From Bacillus sp. DNRA2 (lineage in GTDB: Bacteria > Bacillota > Bacilli > Bacillales > Cytobacillaceae): a stretch of 64,000 bases of DNA. The notes under the pieces are model-generated. The model had not been told where the DNA came from, did not search any database, and worked only from the letters and a program-made list of their open reading frames with translations. How positions within the stretch are numbered: position 1 is the first letter of the stretch; each line of letters begins with the position of its first letter. The translations under genes and the position numbers were made by a program. The stretch lies in the NCBI RefSeq assembly GCF_012843265.1, contig NZ_JABAIT010000017.1:41249-105248 (forward strand), in the 5' to 3' direction. Of the stretch, positions 36,279 through 45,454 are shown in pieces.

Positions 36279-38090
36279 ATGGATGTAAAATATATCCCAA
36301 AAGACTGGGAAAATATGCGTGGAGGAATTGGAGATTTAATCGACATAGGACCTTGGGGCAAAGGGATGATTGATTCCCTTAAGGACCTAAGTGATAATTT
36401 AGAGGATATTGAACAGTTAATCGAGAAATATGATAGCGATGGCGTGATATCGTTTCACCATACGAGCCAAAAATCAAAATACCAGGCATTATATGAGGAC
36501 TTTCAAGTCTTGCATGGGTTTACTGGAAAAGTAGGCGATATCGTTTACCGGACAATCGATGAAAGATTTTATACGGATATCGATGCGTTTGTGGAGGAAA
36601 TGCGAGATTTATCGATCTCCAACTACACGACAAAAAACAGGCTAGGTATCAGTGAAACGGTTCATATAACGGCCGGTGTATACAGTTCGATAGAAATAGA
36701 AAAACCAGAAATAAGCCTAGACGACATCTTCAATGGTGATAACTTCTACGGTAAACAGATGAAATTGGAATACGAGGCTTGGAAAGAGCTCAATCCCGAT
36801 CAAGATTTTTCTCAGAAAGAATACCAACAGGCCATTGTTAACACACGGGCTTTCGAGTATGAATCCATTAGTGACTCGCAACAATACAAAGAAATGTTGT
36901 TACAGACGGGTGCAATTGTGGTAATCGCTGGAGTTACGCTATTCTGCCCTCCGGCTGGAATGGCGTTGGGAGCTGTCTACGGTGCTTATGAATTGAGTTC
37001 GGCTGTGTCTGGAAAGGATTTAGTCTCAGATCGGGAACTCGAGACATCTGAACGATGGGTGCGAGGGCTGTTAGCACCACTCGATATTGTCCCAGGCGTC
37101 AGTGGCTTAACGAAATTCAGCAGCACTGTTCGTCTCGCAAGTATTAGCGATAATATTGGAAAGCTAGGCTTAAGTTCCGGTGTGAAGGGTGGCATCCAAC
37201 AGGGAGCTACTTCTCGTATAAGTAACTTAGTAGAAACCGCATCTAAGTTTGGCTCACAGCGCTTGAGGCGTGCAGAGGCAGCCTTCCAAAACGGTGCCAA
37301 TATCGTGAAAAATAAGGTCATAAAAGATACAATAGAAGCAGCACAAGTAGCGGATAAAGTGGTTACTGGGTTAAGGAATTACTTCCGTGTTCCCCAAAAA
37401 GCACAAGCGTTTGCAGGTGCAGGTTCTGTGGGGAAAACCCGTGAAGTAATTGAAAATACGCATACGATAGAGAATGTTGTTAGGGTTGTACTGAAAGTTA
37501 GTGATGAGGTTAAGATTGGTAGTGGGGGAACTAAGGGTACGGAAAATGCTAATAGACTTATTCCAGGTAATCCTGGAAACCCTACCTCAGGAGACCCGAC
37601 TAAATTGGGAAAAAACTTATTAGAATCAATGGGGTTACCTCGCTCTTCAAGTTGGAAAGGTTATCAAGCACAACATATAATTCCTTCTCAATTAAATAAG
37701 CATCCAGTTATTAAAAAAATTGGAATGGAAATGAATGACTCCACAAACGGTATATTTTTACCTTTACCTTTTGACGATGTTAGTGGTCTATCTAGACACA
37801 GAGGTTTTCATGGTGTTTATAACAATGTTGTAAGAAAACAGCTTGATAAAATGGATGTTAATCAAGATATAAAAGTATTAGAAAAACAAGTTTATGAACT
37901 ACAACAAAAGCTAAAAAAAGGAGTGGAAATTGGATTACCGTTATATAAGACTAAAATAAATAATATCGAGGAATTTTACAAAAGTAGTAAAAATGAAAAA
38001 CTGCCTATTTGGAACAGAGGCGGTGGAGCAACGGAAGAGTTATGGGAAAGGTGGTTATCTAAATGGAATTTGGTGAAAACACTCAATTAG
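36279..38090 (+). CDS. Cassette A: full-length T7SS polymorphic toxin with AHH nuclease tip
   Basis: This 603-residue protein is the only member of the array with an intact N-terminus. Residues ~1-120 form a helical T7SS-targeting domain. Residues ~120-400 are the pre-toxin segment, including a hydrophobic stretch (VVIAGVTLFCPPAGMALGAVYGAY) and a pretoxin-TG-like part (LLAPLDIVPGVSGLTKF). A linker ends at IGSGGTKG (~420). The C-terminal tip has YQAQHIIPSQ (His466), then NDSTNGIFLP and HRGFHGVYNNVVRKQL, the pattern of AHH-type HNH/Endo VII nucleases, although the first His of AHH is Gln. The next gene overlaps by 28 bases and is the presumed immunity gene. The tip likely cuts DNA or RNA in rival cells. 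Confidence 0.85.
   Translation: MDVKYIPKDWENMRGGIGDLIDIGPWGKGMIDSLKDLSDNLEDIEQLIEKYDSDGVISFHHTSQKSKYQALYEDFQVLHGFTGKVGDIVYRTIDERFYTDIDAFVEEMRDLSISNYTTKNRLGISETVHITAGVYSSIEIEKPEISLDDIFNGDNFYGKQMKLEYEAWKELNPDQDFSQKEYQQAIVNTRAFEYESISDSQQYKEMLLQTGAIVVIAGVTLFCPPAGMALGAVYGAYELSSAVSGKDLVSDRELETSERWVRGLLAPLDIVPGVSGLTKFSSTVRLASISDNIGKLGLSSGVKGGIQQGATSRISNLVETASKFGSQRLRRAEAAFQNGANIVKNKVIKDTIEAAQVADKVVTGLRNYFRVPQKAQAFAGAGSVGKTREVIENTHTIENVVRVVLKVSDEVKIGSGGTKGTENANRLIPGNPGNPTSGDPTKLGKNLLESMGLPRSSSWKGYQAQHIIPSQLNKHPVIKKIGMEMNDSTNGIFLPLPFDDVSGLSRHRGFHGVYNNVVRKQLDKMDVNQDIKVLEKQVYELQQKLKKGVEIGLPLYKTKINNIEEFYKSSKNEKLPIWNRGGGATEELWERWLSKWNLVKTLN
36655..37545 (+). repeat. PT-segment repeat, template copy
   Basis: This ~890 bp part of the cassette A toxin, from SETVHITAG to GSGGTKG, recurs in whole or part with near-identical bases at 39735-40620, 41915-42730, 45484-46090, 47240-48122, 49440-50000, 50756-51200, 52460-52620 (diverged) and 53870-54290. 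Only this copy is preceded by a targeting domain. Confidence 0.9.
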
Positions 38091-38551
38091 TGGAAGAAGT
38101 AATGGATTTTATTCGTGATTTTAAGATGTTTAATAATAAAAACTTTAATGTTTATAATTTAAAGGTAATTAATGATTTCAATGAAGCCCAAAATCTTGCC
38201 TGGTCTCAGGACTCAAGTAAAGTTGATACTGTCTGGGAATACGTTAAATCACAAGAAGCAGAAAGTATTGTTGAAAAGGTATATAATTTGGATTTAGTTT
38301 CGCAGCAAGATGATTTCTATGATTTTTTTAGTGACAATGATAATTACTCGAATGATTTTCTCCCTTTTGATTATATTGATATAAAAGAAGAAGTTGAGGG
38401 AGATCTCACAATGTGTGCTTTAAATCGATTAGTTAATGGGAATACAGATAACTTTTATGAAAAAATGTTTGAAGTTTATAAACAAGGAGGATGGCCTTGT
38501 GGGTGGAAGGGGACATACCCTATTGGTGAAATTATTGTGTATGTACCTTAA
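38063..38551 (+). CDS. Putative immunity protein of cassette A
   Basis: This 162-residue acidic, soluble protein overlaps the toxin gene by 28 bases, the position of a cognate immunity gene. It contains many Asp/Asn residues (SDNDNYSNDFLPFDYIDIKEE) and ends KQGGWPCGWKGTYPIGEIIVYVP; the GGWPCGWKG.YP.G pattern is common in small immunity proteins of toxin loci, by memory. The family is not named with confidence. A terminator follows. Confidence 0.65.
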   Translation: MEFGENTQLVEEVMDFIRDFKMFNNKNFNVYNLKVINDFNEAQNLAWSQDSSKVDTVWEYVKSQEAESIVEKVYNLDLVSQQDDFYDFFSDNDNYSNDFLPFDYIDIKEEVEGDLTMCALNRLVNGNTDNFYEKMFEVYKQGGWPCGWKGTYPIGEIIVYVP

Positions 38552-38567
38552 ATAATAAGATAATTAC

Positions 38568-38607
38568 AAACCTTGATTGGCAAAAATTCCTTTCAAGGTT
38601 TCTTTTT
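38568..38607 (+). terminator. Terminator after cassette A immunity gene
   Basis: AAACCTTGA (38568-38576) pairs with TCAAGGTTT (38593-38601), followed by CTTTTT. Confidence 0.75.
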
Positions 38608-38697
38608 ATGTGGGGCTACCGAGAAGGGACAAGGGGACAGAATTGCCCCTGAAGTAAATTATGAAGATCATTGCCATCTAAAAAGGAGTGATTATGG

Positions 38698-39396
38698 ATG
38701 GAGAAGATATCTGTTTTAAAACAGTACAGAAAAAGAATCGAGATTGTATCAAACGAGAACATACTCAAAATTGAAAAAGAGGACATTCCTGAAAAATGGT
38801 TGGAGATACTTAAAGAAACTGATATGTCAAGAAAGAAAGATAAATTAATTATTTTGTGGAATAGTGTGTGTGAAAAGGAGTTAAGTAATACCATTTCATA
38901 CTTGAATGAAAATTTGTTAGATTGTGAACTAATTATAGATAATGGGCAATATGCAGTATTATATAGCGTAAAAAGTGAAAATGAAGAAATTCTCTTTTAT
39001 GAAGGTGGCTTACCAAACAATACGAATAATATTTCGAAAATTAAACAAAACTGGGTAAACATCTCGCAATCTATTAGGAATTTTTATGAAAATTTACACA
39101 ATGGATTTTATTATCTCCCTAGTAGAGCTATGGGACTTATCCCATTGGAACGCATTACTCATTTTAAGGAATATGACTGGGGAATACTTGATGAATTAAA
39201 TGAACCATTAGGAATTAATTTGGATACGACTTATGGTTTTTTTGAAAATGGAATGGGGGGATATGTTGCAATAGACTTAATTAATTGTAATGATAACTTA
39301 GCAACACTATGGTTTACTAATGATCAGCCAGATTATAATGTAAATTTCTGGGATATTGTAGATGAATGGATTGTAATAGGACTTCAAGATATTTGA
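38698..39396 (+). CDS. SUKH (SMI1/KNR4)-like orphan immunity protein
   Basis: This 232-residue protein ends with a region typical of SUKH folds (YGFFENGMGGYVAIDLINCNDNLATLWFTND, read in parts). Residues ~1-130 are less familiar. No toxin tip is seen directly before it; only ~90 bases with an R1-like scrap (GGGACAAGGGGACAG) and a short in-frame stretch separate it from the terminator. It is therefore an orphan whose toxin was lost, or a second guard. GGAGTG lies before the ATG. Confidence 0.6.
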   Translation: MEKISVLKQYRKRIEIVSNENILKIEKEDIPEKWLEILKETDMSRKKDKLIILWNSVCEKELSNTISYLNENLLDCELIIDNGQYAVLYSVKSENEEILFYEGGLPNNTNNISKIKQNWVNISQSIRNFYENLHNGFYYLPSRAMGLIPLERITHFKEYDWGILDELNEPLGINLDTTYGFFENGMGGYVAIDLINCNDNLATLWFTNDQPDYNVNFWDIVDEWIVIGLQDI

Positions 39397-39636
39397 AAAC
39401 AGACGTGAATAATTTGAGATAGGAAACTAATTATTTACCATTCACATAGTAGCTATATGGGGGTTTAAAATTAAGAGGACATCCTGTGAAAGTTCATTAT
39501 TTCTCCTGGGGATTTCCCTTAAAATATCCCTATATTTTAGCTAAACATACCAAATAATTGTTATAGCCTTCGCCAAGAGAAAAAAGCTTCACGTCTTGTA
39601 AAAAAGTAATTGAATCATTTTATCCAGTTCGCTGCC
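39397..39636. other. Inter-cassette spacer
   Basis: No gene is seen. The part AATAATTGTTATAGC (39553 on) and the following ~70 bases recur, diverged, at 47050-47125, so the spacer was duplicated together with cassettes. Confidence 0.55.
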
Positions 39637-39674
39637 AAGCACTTGAATGCCTTTTAGGCAACAGGTGCTTTTTT
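39637..39674 (+). terminator. Array hairpin h1
   Basis: AAGCACTTG...CAGGTGCTT with an inner TTGCC/GGCAA-type stem (TGCCTTTTAGGCA), then TTTTTT. It is the first of seven near-identical hairpins, each placed just before a cassette. Confidence 0.85.
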
Positions 39675-39842
39675 ATGTTCAAATGAAAAATACCTACGAA
39701 AAATTTAGTGATTTTCTAAGAAACCGGCTCAGCAAGTGAAACAGTTCATATTACGGCCGGTGTATACAATTCGATAGAAATAGAAAAACCAGAAATAAGC
39801 CTAGACGACATCTTCAATGGTGATAACTTCTACGGTAAACAG

Positions 39843-41144
39843 ATGAAATTGGAATACGAGGCTTGGAAAGAGCTCAATCCCGATCAAGATTTTTCTCAGA
39901 AAGAATACCAACAGGCCATTGTTAACACACGAGCTTTTGAGTATGAATCCATTAGTGACTCGCAAAAATACAAAGAAATGTTGTTTCAGATGGGTGCAAT
40001 TGTGGTAATCGCTGGAGTAACGCTATTCTGCCCGCCAGCTGGAATGGTGTTGGGAGCTGTATACGGTGCTTATGAATTGAGTTCAGCTGTGTCTGGACAG
40101 GAGTTAGTCTCAGGTCGGGAACTCGAGACATCTGAACGATGGGTGCGAGGATTGTTGGCTCCGCTTGATATTGTCCCAGGCGTCAGTGGCTTAACAAAAT
40201 TCAAAAGTACCATTCGTCTCGCAGGTGTTAGTGATAATATGGGGAAGCTAGGCTTAAGTTCCGCTGTGAAAGGTGGCATCCAACAGGGAGCTACTCGAAT
40301 TAGTAACTTAGTAGAAACCGCATCCAAGTTTGGAACAGAGCGTCTGAGACGAGCAGAAGCAGCCTTCCAAAACGGCGCCAAGATCGTGAAAAACAAGGTT
40401 ATAAAAGATACAATAGAAGCAGCACAACTAGCGGATAAAGTGGTAACCGGGGTAAGAAATTACCTCCATGTTCCCCGAGAAGAACCTGTATTAGCGGGAT
40501 TCGGTCCTGCAGGAAAAACGCGAGATGTAATTGAAAATACACATACGATTGAAAATGGTGTTAAAATTTTATTTAACACAAGCGATGGAGTTAAGGTTGG
40601 TAGTGGGGTAACTAAGGGTTCGGGCAATGCTGTAAATGATTATCTTGATGATATTATTGTGAATGTGAATGTCGATCCCGCTAAGATGAAAAAACTAAAA
40701 AATGCTATTCAGAATAATACTTTTAGTATAGATGAGCTGTCTGAGATTAGAAAAATGGTGTCTGATTTAGGAATAACTAAAGAATATGATGAAGCATTAA
40801 TAAAAATGGATTTTGGTAAGTATCTTCGAGGACTAATAGGTGAACCGCCTGCTGATATGGTAGTTCCACATGCGCATCATATTCTATTCAAAAAAGGTCT
40901 AGGTGAGGCTCAACAAAAACTTGTTCAAGAAGGCCAAGAAATTTTAAGGAAGTATGGTATTGAACCTATAATTGGTAAAGAGAATTTAGTTTGGGCACCA
41001 AATAGAATTGCTGGGCAACATAATTTATCAGCCTTGGAAAATGTTGTAAATCAATTGAAAGCAGTTGATGCTGCAGGTGCAGACCTAGATGATATTATTG
41101 AAATACTAGAAGATCTTGGGAAACGAGCTGCCTCTAGAAGATAA
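39843..41144 (+). CDS. Cassette B: orphan PT-AHH nuclease tip
   Basis: This 433-residue frame begins inside the PT segment; homology extends upstream to about 39735 in the same frame but without a start codon and without the targeting domain. After the linker (VGSGVTKGSGN) the tip shows PHAHHILFKKGLGEAQQKLV and GKENLVWAPNRIAGQHNLSA, a good match to AHH nucleases (AHHIL plus NLVWAPN...H). No ribosome binding site precedes the ATG at 39843, so it may be silent. The immunity gene follows after 20 bases. It probably serves as a donor for recombination with cassette A. Confidence 0.8.
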   Translation: MKLEYEAWKELNPDQDFSQKEYQQAIVNTRAFEYESISDSQKYKEMLFQMGAIVVIAGVTLFCPPAGMVLGAVYGAYELSSAVSGQELVSGRELETSERWVRGLLAPLDIVPGVSGLTKFKSTIRLAGVSDNMGKLGLSSAVKGGIQQGATRISNLVETASKFGTERLRRAEAAFQNGAKIVKNKVIKDTIEAAQLADKVVTGVRNYLHVPREEPVLAGFGPAGKTRDVIENTHTIENGVKILFNTSDGVKVGSGVTKGSGNAVNDYLDDIIVNVNVDPAKMKKLKNAIQNNTFSIDELSEIRKMVSDLGITKEYDEALIKMDFGKYLRGLIGEPPADMVVPHAHHILFKKGLGEAQQKLVQEGQEILRKYGIEPIIGKENLVWAPNRIAGQHNLSALENVVNQLKAVDAAGADLDDIIEILEDLGKRAASRR

Positions 41145-41164
41145 AAATTAAAGGAGAAACTAAA

Positions 41165-41674
41165 ATGGATAAGACTAAGATTGCAAAAGACATTAGAGCT
41201 GCCATTAAAAATGGCCAATTAGAAACATTAAGAAATTTACTTGAAAAAGAACCAGAAATGTTAATATGGATGACACCTTTTGGTACATGGTTACATGTAG
41301 CAGCTTCTCATGGGCATTTAGAAATAATAAAATATCTTATTAATACCGGGATAGATGTTAATGCACAGGGTGGAACTTTTTCGACAAATGCCCTGGAAAG
41401 AGCGGCTACAAAAGGGAATATAGATATTGTTGAATATCTTATTAATCAGAATATTGAAGTCGATACTAGCGAACCGGATAGAAATCCTTTGTTTGCTGCG
41501 ATATATGGTGGTCATTTTGAAATTGTTAAATTGTTAGTTGAGAATCAAATAGATATTTCTATAAAATACTCTGGTGAAAACATGAAAGATATGGATGCTT
41601 ATGCATTTGCCTTTGAAAGAGGACAAACAAAAATTGCAGAATATTTAAAGCAAAAGATGGATGAAAAAGAATAA
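41165..41674 (+). CDS. Ankyrin-repeat immunity protein of cassette B
   Basis: This 169-residue protein contains four ankyrin-like repeats: LETLRNLLEKEPEML, GTWLHVAASHGHLEIIKYLI, NALERAATKGNIDIVEYLI and PLFAAIYGGHFEIVKLLVE. Ankyrin proteins are a known immunity class for nuclease toxins. AAAGGAGAAAC precedes the ATG. Because it has its own ribosome binding site and protects against a tip that is probably not exported, it may be kept for protection against siblings or after a tip exchange (inference). Confidence 0.85.
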   Translation: MDKTKIAKDIRAAIKNGQLETLRNLLEKEPEMLIWMTPFGTWLHVAASHGHLEIIKYLINTGIDVNAQGGTFSTNALERAATKGNIDIVEYLINQNIEVDTSEPDRNPLFAAIYGGHFEIVKLLVENQIDISIKYSGENMKDMDAYAFAFERGQTKIAEYLKQKMDEKE

Positions 41675-41769
41675 AAGAGAATTTCAGGGAACGCAAAAAA
41701 TTAAGCTATATAAATAAATTATTACTATCTCTTTCTTTGACCTACGAAGAATATATAATTTCGAAACAA

Positions 41770-41808
41770 AAAAGCACTTGATTGCCTTTAGGCAACAGGT
41801 GTTTTTTT
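41770..41808 (+). terminator. Array hairpin h2
   Basis: AAAGCACTTG...CAGGTGTTTTTTT with the inner TTGCCTTTAGGCAA stem. Confidence 0.85.
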
Positions 41809-41888
41809 CAAAGAAAGTATGCTTTGAACAACATGAATAATATTTTCGTGAATTTCAAATATCACAAAAGGAGTCTACAATTGAACTA

Positions 41889-43161
41889 ATTTATTGAAAA
41901 GTCAGAAATAAACCTAAACAATATATTTAGTGGTGACAACTTTTACGGAGAAGAATTGAAATTGGAATACGAAGCTTGGAAAGAGCTCAATCCTAATCAA
42001 GACTTTTCGCAAAAAGAATACCAACAGGCTATTGTTAACACACGAGCTTTTGAGTATGAATCCATTAGTGACTCGCAAAAATACAAAGAAATGTTGTTTC
42101 AGATGGGTGCAATTGTGGTAATCGCTGGAGTAACGCTAATCTGCCCGCTGGCTGGAATGGCGTTGGGAGCTGTATACGGTGCTTATGAATTGAGTTAAGC
42201 TGTGTCTGGAAAGGACTTAGTCTCAGGTCGAGAACTCGGGACGTCTGAACGATGGGTGCGTGGATTGTTGGCTCCGCTTGATATTGTCCCAGGCGTCAGT
42301 GGCTTAACGAAATTCAGCAGCACCGTTCGTCTCACAGGTGTTAGCGATAATATTGGAAAGCTAGGCTTAAGTTCCGGTGTGAAAGGTGGCATCCAACAGG
42401 GAGCTTCGCGTATTAGTAACTTAGTAGAAACAGCATCCAGGTTTGGTACGGATCGCTTGAGGCGTGCAGAGGCAGCCTTCCAAAACGGTGCCAATATCGT
42501 GAAAAATAAGGTCATAAAAGATACAATAGAAGCAGCACAAGTAGCGGATAAAGTGGTTACCGGAGCGAAAAACCTTAACCCACTTCGAATAAAACTCGTG
42601 GAAGATACAATGGGCAATAAAGTATTAGCCCATGATTCGGCCGTCAATACACATAGTATTGAAAATGGTTTAAGAGATTATGTAAGTAGGATTGAAGGGG
42701 TTAATGTTGGTAGTGGGGGAACTAAGGGTACGGTAAAAATTGATTACAATCTAGCTAAAGGATGTATTAGAGATGTTGAGTCAAAAACTGGATTGAAACT
42801 TCATAAAACACAAATAGAAAAATTAAAGGACGCATTAAGAGAAAATATATATGAAAAAATGACACCATTGGAAACTTTAAAACACAGAAATAAATTCAAT
42901 AGTGTAAAAAATAAATTGATTAAAGAATGGGAAGAAAACACGGGACAAACTTGGCCAAGATACACTAAGGAAATTTATGATAAAAAAGGAAGATTAGCAA
43001 GGGATATAGGTCAACCATATGATGCTCATCATATTATTGAAAATAATTTTGGTGGTCCTCATGAATGGTGGAATATACACCCTGCTAAATTTCCTGATGA
43101 ACATCAGGCGGGAATTCATGGTAAAGGTTCGCCATCAAATATGTTATTTTCAAGGGGGTAG
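41889..43161 (+). pseudogene. Cassette C: PT-HNH nuclease tip broken by a nonsense codon
   Basis: The PT segment begins near 41900 (NNIFSGDNFYGEELKLEYEAW) and runs in one frame to 43161, except for TAA at 42196-42198 where all other copies have TCA (ELSSAVSG becomes ELS-stop). The linker is of the second type (KNLNPLRIK...GNKVLAHDSAVNTH). The tip carries YDAHHIIENNFGGPHEWWNI and KFPDEHQAGIHGKGS, which fit HNH/Endo VII nucleases. The stop means that no full PT-tip protein can be made, while the downstream part could still be copied into cassette A. Confidence 0.8.
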
Positions 43162-43166
43162 TTTTA

Positions 43167-43604
43167 ATGGCTACATTTGATTTTTTGAAAAATGAGAAAC
43201 ATAAATTTATTAGGCTACAAGAAAAAGAACTGTTAAATGCTGAAGAAAGACTTGGGTTTGAGTTACCTAAAAAACTTAGAGATTTTTACTTAGAAGTTGG
43301 CTATGGCTTTATAAAAGGAGGCAATGGGAACGCAATAAATAGATTTATGGATCCAGATACTATAGCTGATATTACTTTAAGAGAAGGTATTTACGAGTTT
43401 GATCCAGATTTAGAAGGAATATATGAGGAGGATGATAAATTAGTGTTTTTTGAAGTAAACGAGGGGGTATATTTAACTCTTGATTTAAATTATCCGAAAC
43501 AATCTCCTGTATATTTTTTTGATACCCAAATTGCTTGTTCATTGGAAGAATTTACAAGAAAGATTGATGAGGATGCAGAGTACTTTATGGATATGGTTGA
43601 ATAA
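43167..43604 (+). CDS. SUKH-family immunity protein of cassette C
   Basis: This 145-residue protein of the SMI1/KNR4 type has the opening LLNAEERLGFELPKKLRDFY, which is the family's first helix-strand block, then VGYGFIKGGNG. It starts 6 bases after the toxin frame, downstream of CAAGGGGG. SUKH proteins neutralise many HNH-type nuclease tips. The gene itself is intact although the toxin has a stop. The next ~830 bases are a group II intron remnant. Confidence 0.85.
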   Translation: MATFDFLKNEKHKFIRLQEKELLNAEERLGFELPKKLRDFYLEVGYGFIKGGNGNAINRFMDPDTIADITLREGIYEFDPDLEGIYEEDDKLVFFEVNEGVYLTLDLNYPKQSPVYFFDTQIACSLEEFTRKIDEDAEYFMDMVE

Positions 43605-43629
43605 TACTTCAAGGAACATGGGGACGGTT

Positions 43630-44418
43630 GTGCGGCCGAGCCTAGGTCGAAACATATAGCGGGTGGGATTCCCTTCGAGAAAGAACTAGCTATTCACTCG
43701 TAGCGAGTCTTGGAGGATAGCAGGTAACTGTTATCTTTAAGCGTAGACAGTTAGCTAATGGGCCGTAAGGCATATGGTTGAAGGGATTGAGCTCCGAAAT
43801 CCGTGTCGATTAAGAGGGTTGATGCTGTAACCGTAGCAGAAAACAATATTTCAATATCGATTTGGCGAGATATTTGAAACCTCTTCGGAGTCGGTGACCA
43901 TGGCACGTTAGACATTGATATGTCTCGGCAACTCGGGAGACCCTATCGGGTCTTTTTTTTTCAATAAGGAAGAGTATAGTTTCACAAGCGATACAAAGCA
44001 AGGAAACTAAATGCTCGGTAGGGAGTCGGATAGCTGCATAGTACCTATGAAGTAGGGTAATTCCGATGGAGGGAAGGCAGTTACCAGTTATTGACCTTAT
44101 TAGGGAGACATTCACTACACACGGAGGTAGAGGGAGAATGGAAACGAAACTTCTAAGGATTGCAGAATTAGCTAAAGTAAAACCAAATATGAAGTTTACT
44201 TCGCTAACACACCTATTGAATGAGGAAGCGTTAACTCGATGTCATCATGAACTATCGAGTAGAAAAGCACCAGGAATAAATGGAACAACTAAAGAGCAAT
44301 ATCAAGAGGATTTAGTGGAAAATATTCAGGATTTAGTAAGGCGACTAAAGCAAAAAAGTTATCGCCCTGTTCCAGTTAGAAGAACATACATCGATAAACC
44401 AGGTTCTAATAAGAAAAG
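43630..44418 (+). mobile_element. 5' remnant of a group II intron
   Basis: The element begins with GTGCGGCCGAGCC, a typical group II intron 5' end. About 500 bases of highly structured, GC-richer RNA-domain sequence follow (for example GGTCGAAACATATAGCGGGT, and GGGAGACCCTATCGGGTC with a T-run at 43936-43962). The intron-encoded protein frame begins at 44138. The sequence switches to toxin code at ~44415, so RT domains, maturase and ribozyme domains V and VI are missing. It cannot splice or move. Confidence 0.8.
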
Positions 44419-44437
44419 TCAATGCAAGTGGCAGTAG
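44138..44437 (+). pseudogene. Truncated group II intron reverse transcriptase
   Basis: The ATG at 44138 follows GGAGGTAGAGGG. The protein begins METKLLRIAELAKVKPNMKF and contains the RT-0/RT-1 region SSRKAPGINGTT and YRPVPVRRTYIDKPGSNKK. In intact LtrA-like proteins PGSNKK continues into RPLGIP; here it runs into SQCKWQ and stops. Only about 93 of ~420-600 residues remain and all catalytic motifs are lost. Confidence 0.85.
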
Positions 44438-44742
44438 GTCTAGAGGATAGATTTCTTGATGATGATGGTGGACATTTGATAGGAACTCAGTTTTGTGGAT
44501 CTGGAGATATTGATAATTTGCTTGCTCAGAATAAAAACATTAATCGCTCTGGTGGGGAGTGGTATAAGATGGAGACTGAGTGGGCAAACGCTCTGAAAGA
44601 GATTACACCGAAAATAGTCACCGTAAAAATTAAGCCAGTTTTCGTGGGGACTTCATTAAGACCAAATTCATATAAAGTAATTTATGAAATTGAGGGTAAA
44701 GGAATATTTAAGAAAACTATTGAAAATAGAGCAGGAGGATGA
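44422..44742 (+). pseudogene. Cassette D: 3' remnant of a YeeF-type non-specific endonuclease tip
   Basis: These 106 codons carry the core of the DNA/RNA non-specific endonuclease family used by LXG toxins: DDDGGHLIGTQFCGSGDIDN, then LLAQNKNINRSGGEWYKMET and SLRPNSYKVIYEI. The DGGHLI core with its catalytic His and a downstream Asn are kept. The PT segment, the linker and the first part of the tip are gone, replaced by the intron remnant. Its stop overlaps the next gene. Translation from an internal start would give an incomplete enzyme. Confidence 0.8.
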
Positions 44743-44744
44743 GT

Positions 44745-45230
44745 ATGGAAAAGGAAATGAATAGATTGTATAAAGAGATAACCGAAAAAGTTAACGAAAT
44801 GATACCGGAGGATTGGAATAAATTCCATTTTTATGCTCAAATATCAGAAAATGGGGGAGGAACTTACTTTTTTTATAATACGATCGAAAATAATCTATAT
44901 AAATATAGTTTAGAAATTCCCTTAAAATATCAAATTGATGAAGACGAATTTGAGAGAAATGAAGATCTATTATATAAATTGAGTAAGAAACTTAGAGAGG
45001 TTTTTAAAGATAATGGACAAGAACTTTGGTATTCTTTTACAATGTCTCTAGAGAGTAGTGGAAAGTTCACATTACATTATGATTATACAAATTGGTTTGA
45101 TACAGAATATAGTTTTAGTGACCAAATGATTATTTGGAAAAATAAATACTTAGGCGAAGTACCAAAGGATAAAAATTATAATGCTTTAATTGAAAAGTAT
45201 CATAATGAATTTCCAAATAATCCGATTTAA
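44745..45230 (+). CDS. YezG-like immunity protein of cassette D
   Basis: This 161-residue protein begins MEKEMNRLYKEITEKVNEMI and carries IPEDWNKFHFYAQISENGGG and WYSFTMSLESSGKFTLHYDY, the arrangement of YezG/DUF600 immunity proteins that pair with YeeF-type endonucleases in B. subtilis. That pairing agrees with the tip remnant just upstream. The ATG at 44745 is chosen since CAGGAGG lies six bases before it; an ATG two codons earlier touches that site. Confidence 0.8.
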   Translation: MEKEMNRLYKEITEKVNEMIPEDWNKFHFYAQISENGGGTYFFYNTIENNLYKYSLEIPLKYQIDEDEFERNEDLLYKLSKKLREVFKDNGQELWYSFTMSLESSGKFTLHYDYTNWFDTEYSFSDQMIIWKNKYLGEVPKDKNYNALIEKYHNEFPNNPI

Positions 45231-45416
45231 CTAAATAGAGTAGAGATGATTTTGCCGATGAGTGGTTTGAAGAAGTAAAAAATAATAACCTGTAAGCATA
45301 TTTATAGATGTAGATATGCAAGGAAGGAACTTATTGTAAGTTGCACCGTTAAATAATATAAAACCACCGCCCTAGTTAGATAATAATTGAATAACTGATT
45401 TTTATTCAAATCACTA

Positions 45417-45454
45417 AAACACTTGATTGCCTTTTAGGCAACAGGTGTTTTTTT
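45417..45454 (+). terminator. Array hairpin h3
   Basis: AAACACTTG...CAGGTGTTT with the inner TTGCCTTTTAGGCAA stem and seven T. Confidence 0.85.

Noticed and set aside
42195..42647. Reverse-strand open frames repeated in every PT copy (also at 36986, 40070, 45537, 47576, 53968)
   Set aside because: They are the antisense of the PT segment and recur only because that segment is repeated; no start signals.
43936..43962. Independent terminator at the end of cassette C
   Set aside because: The hairpin with T-run lies within the intron's structured RNA part, so it is more likely part of a ribozyme domain, although it might terminate by chance.
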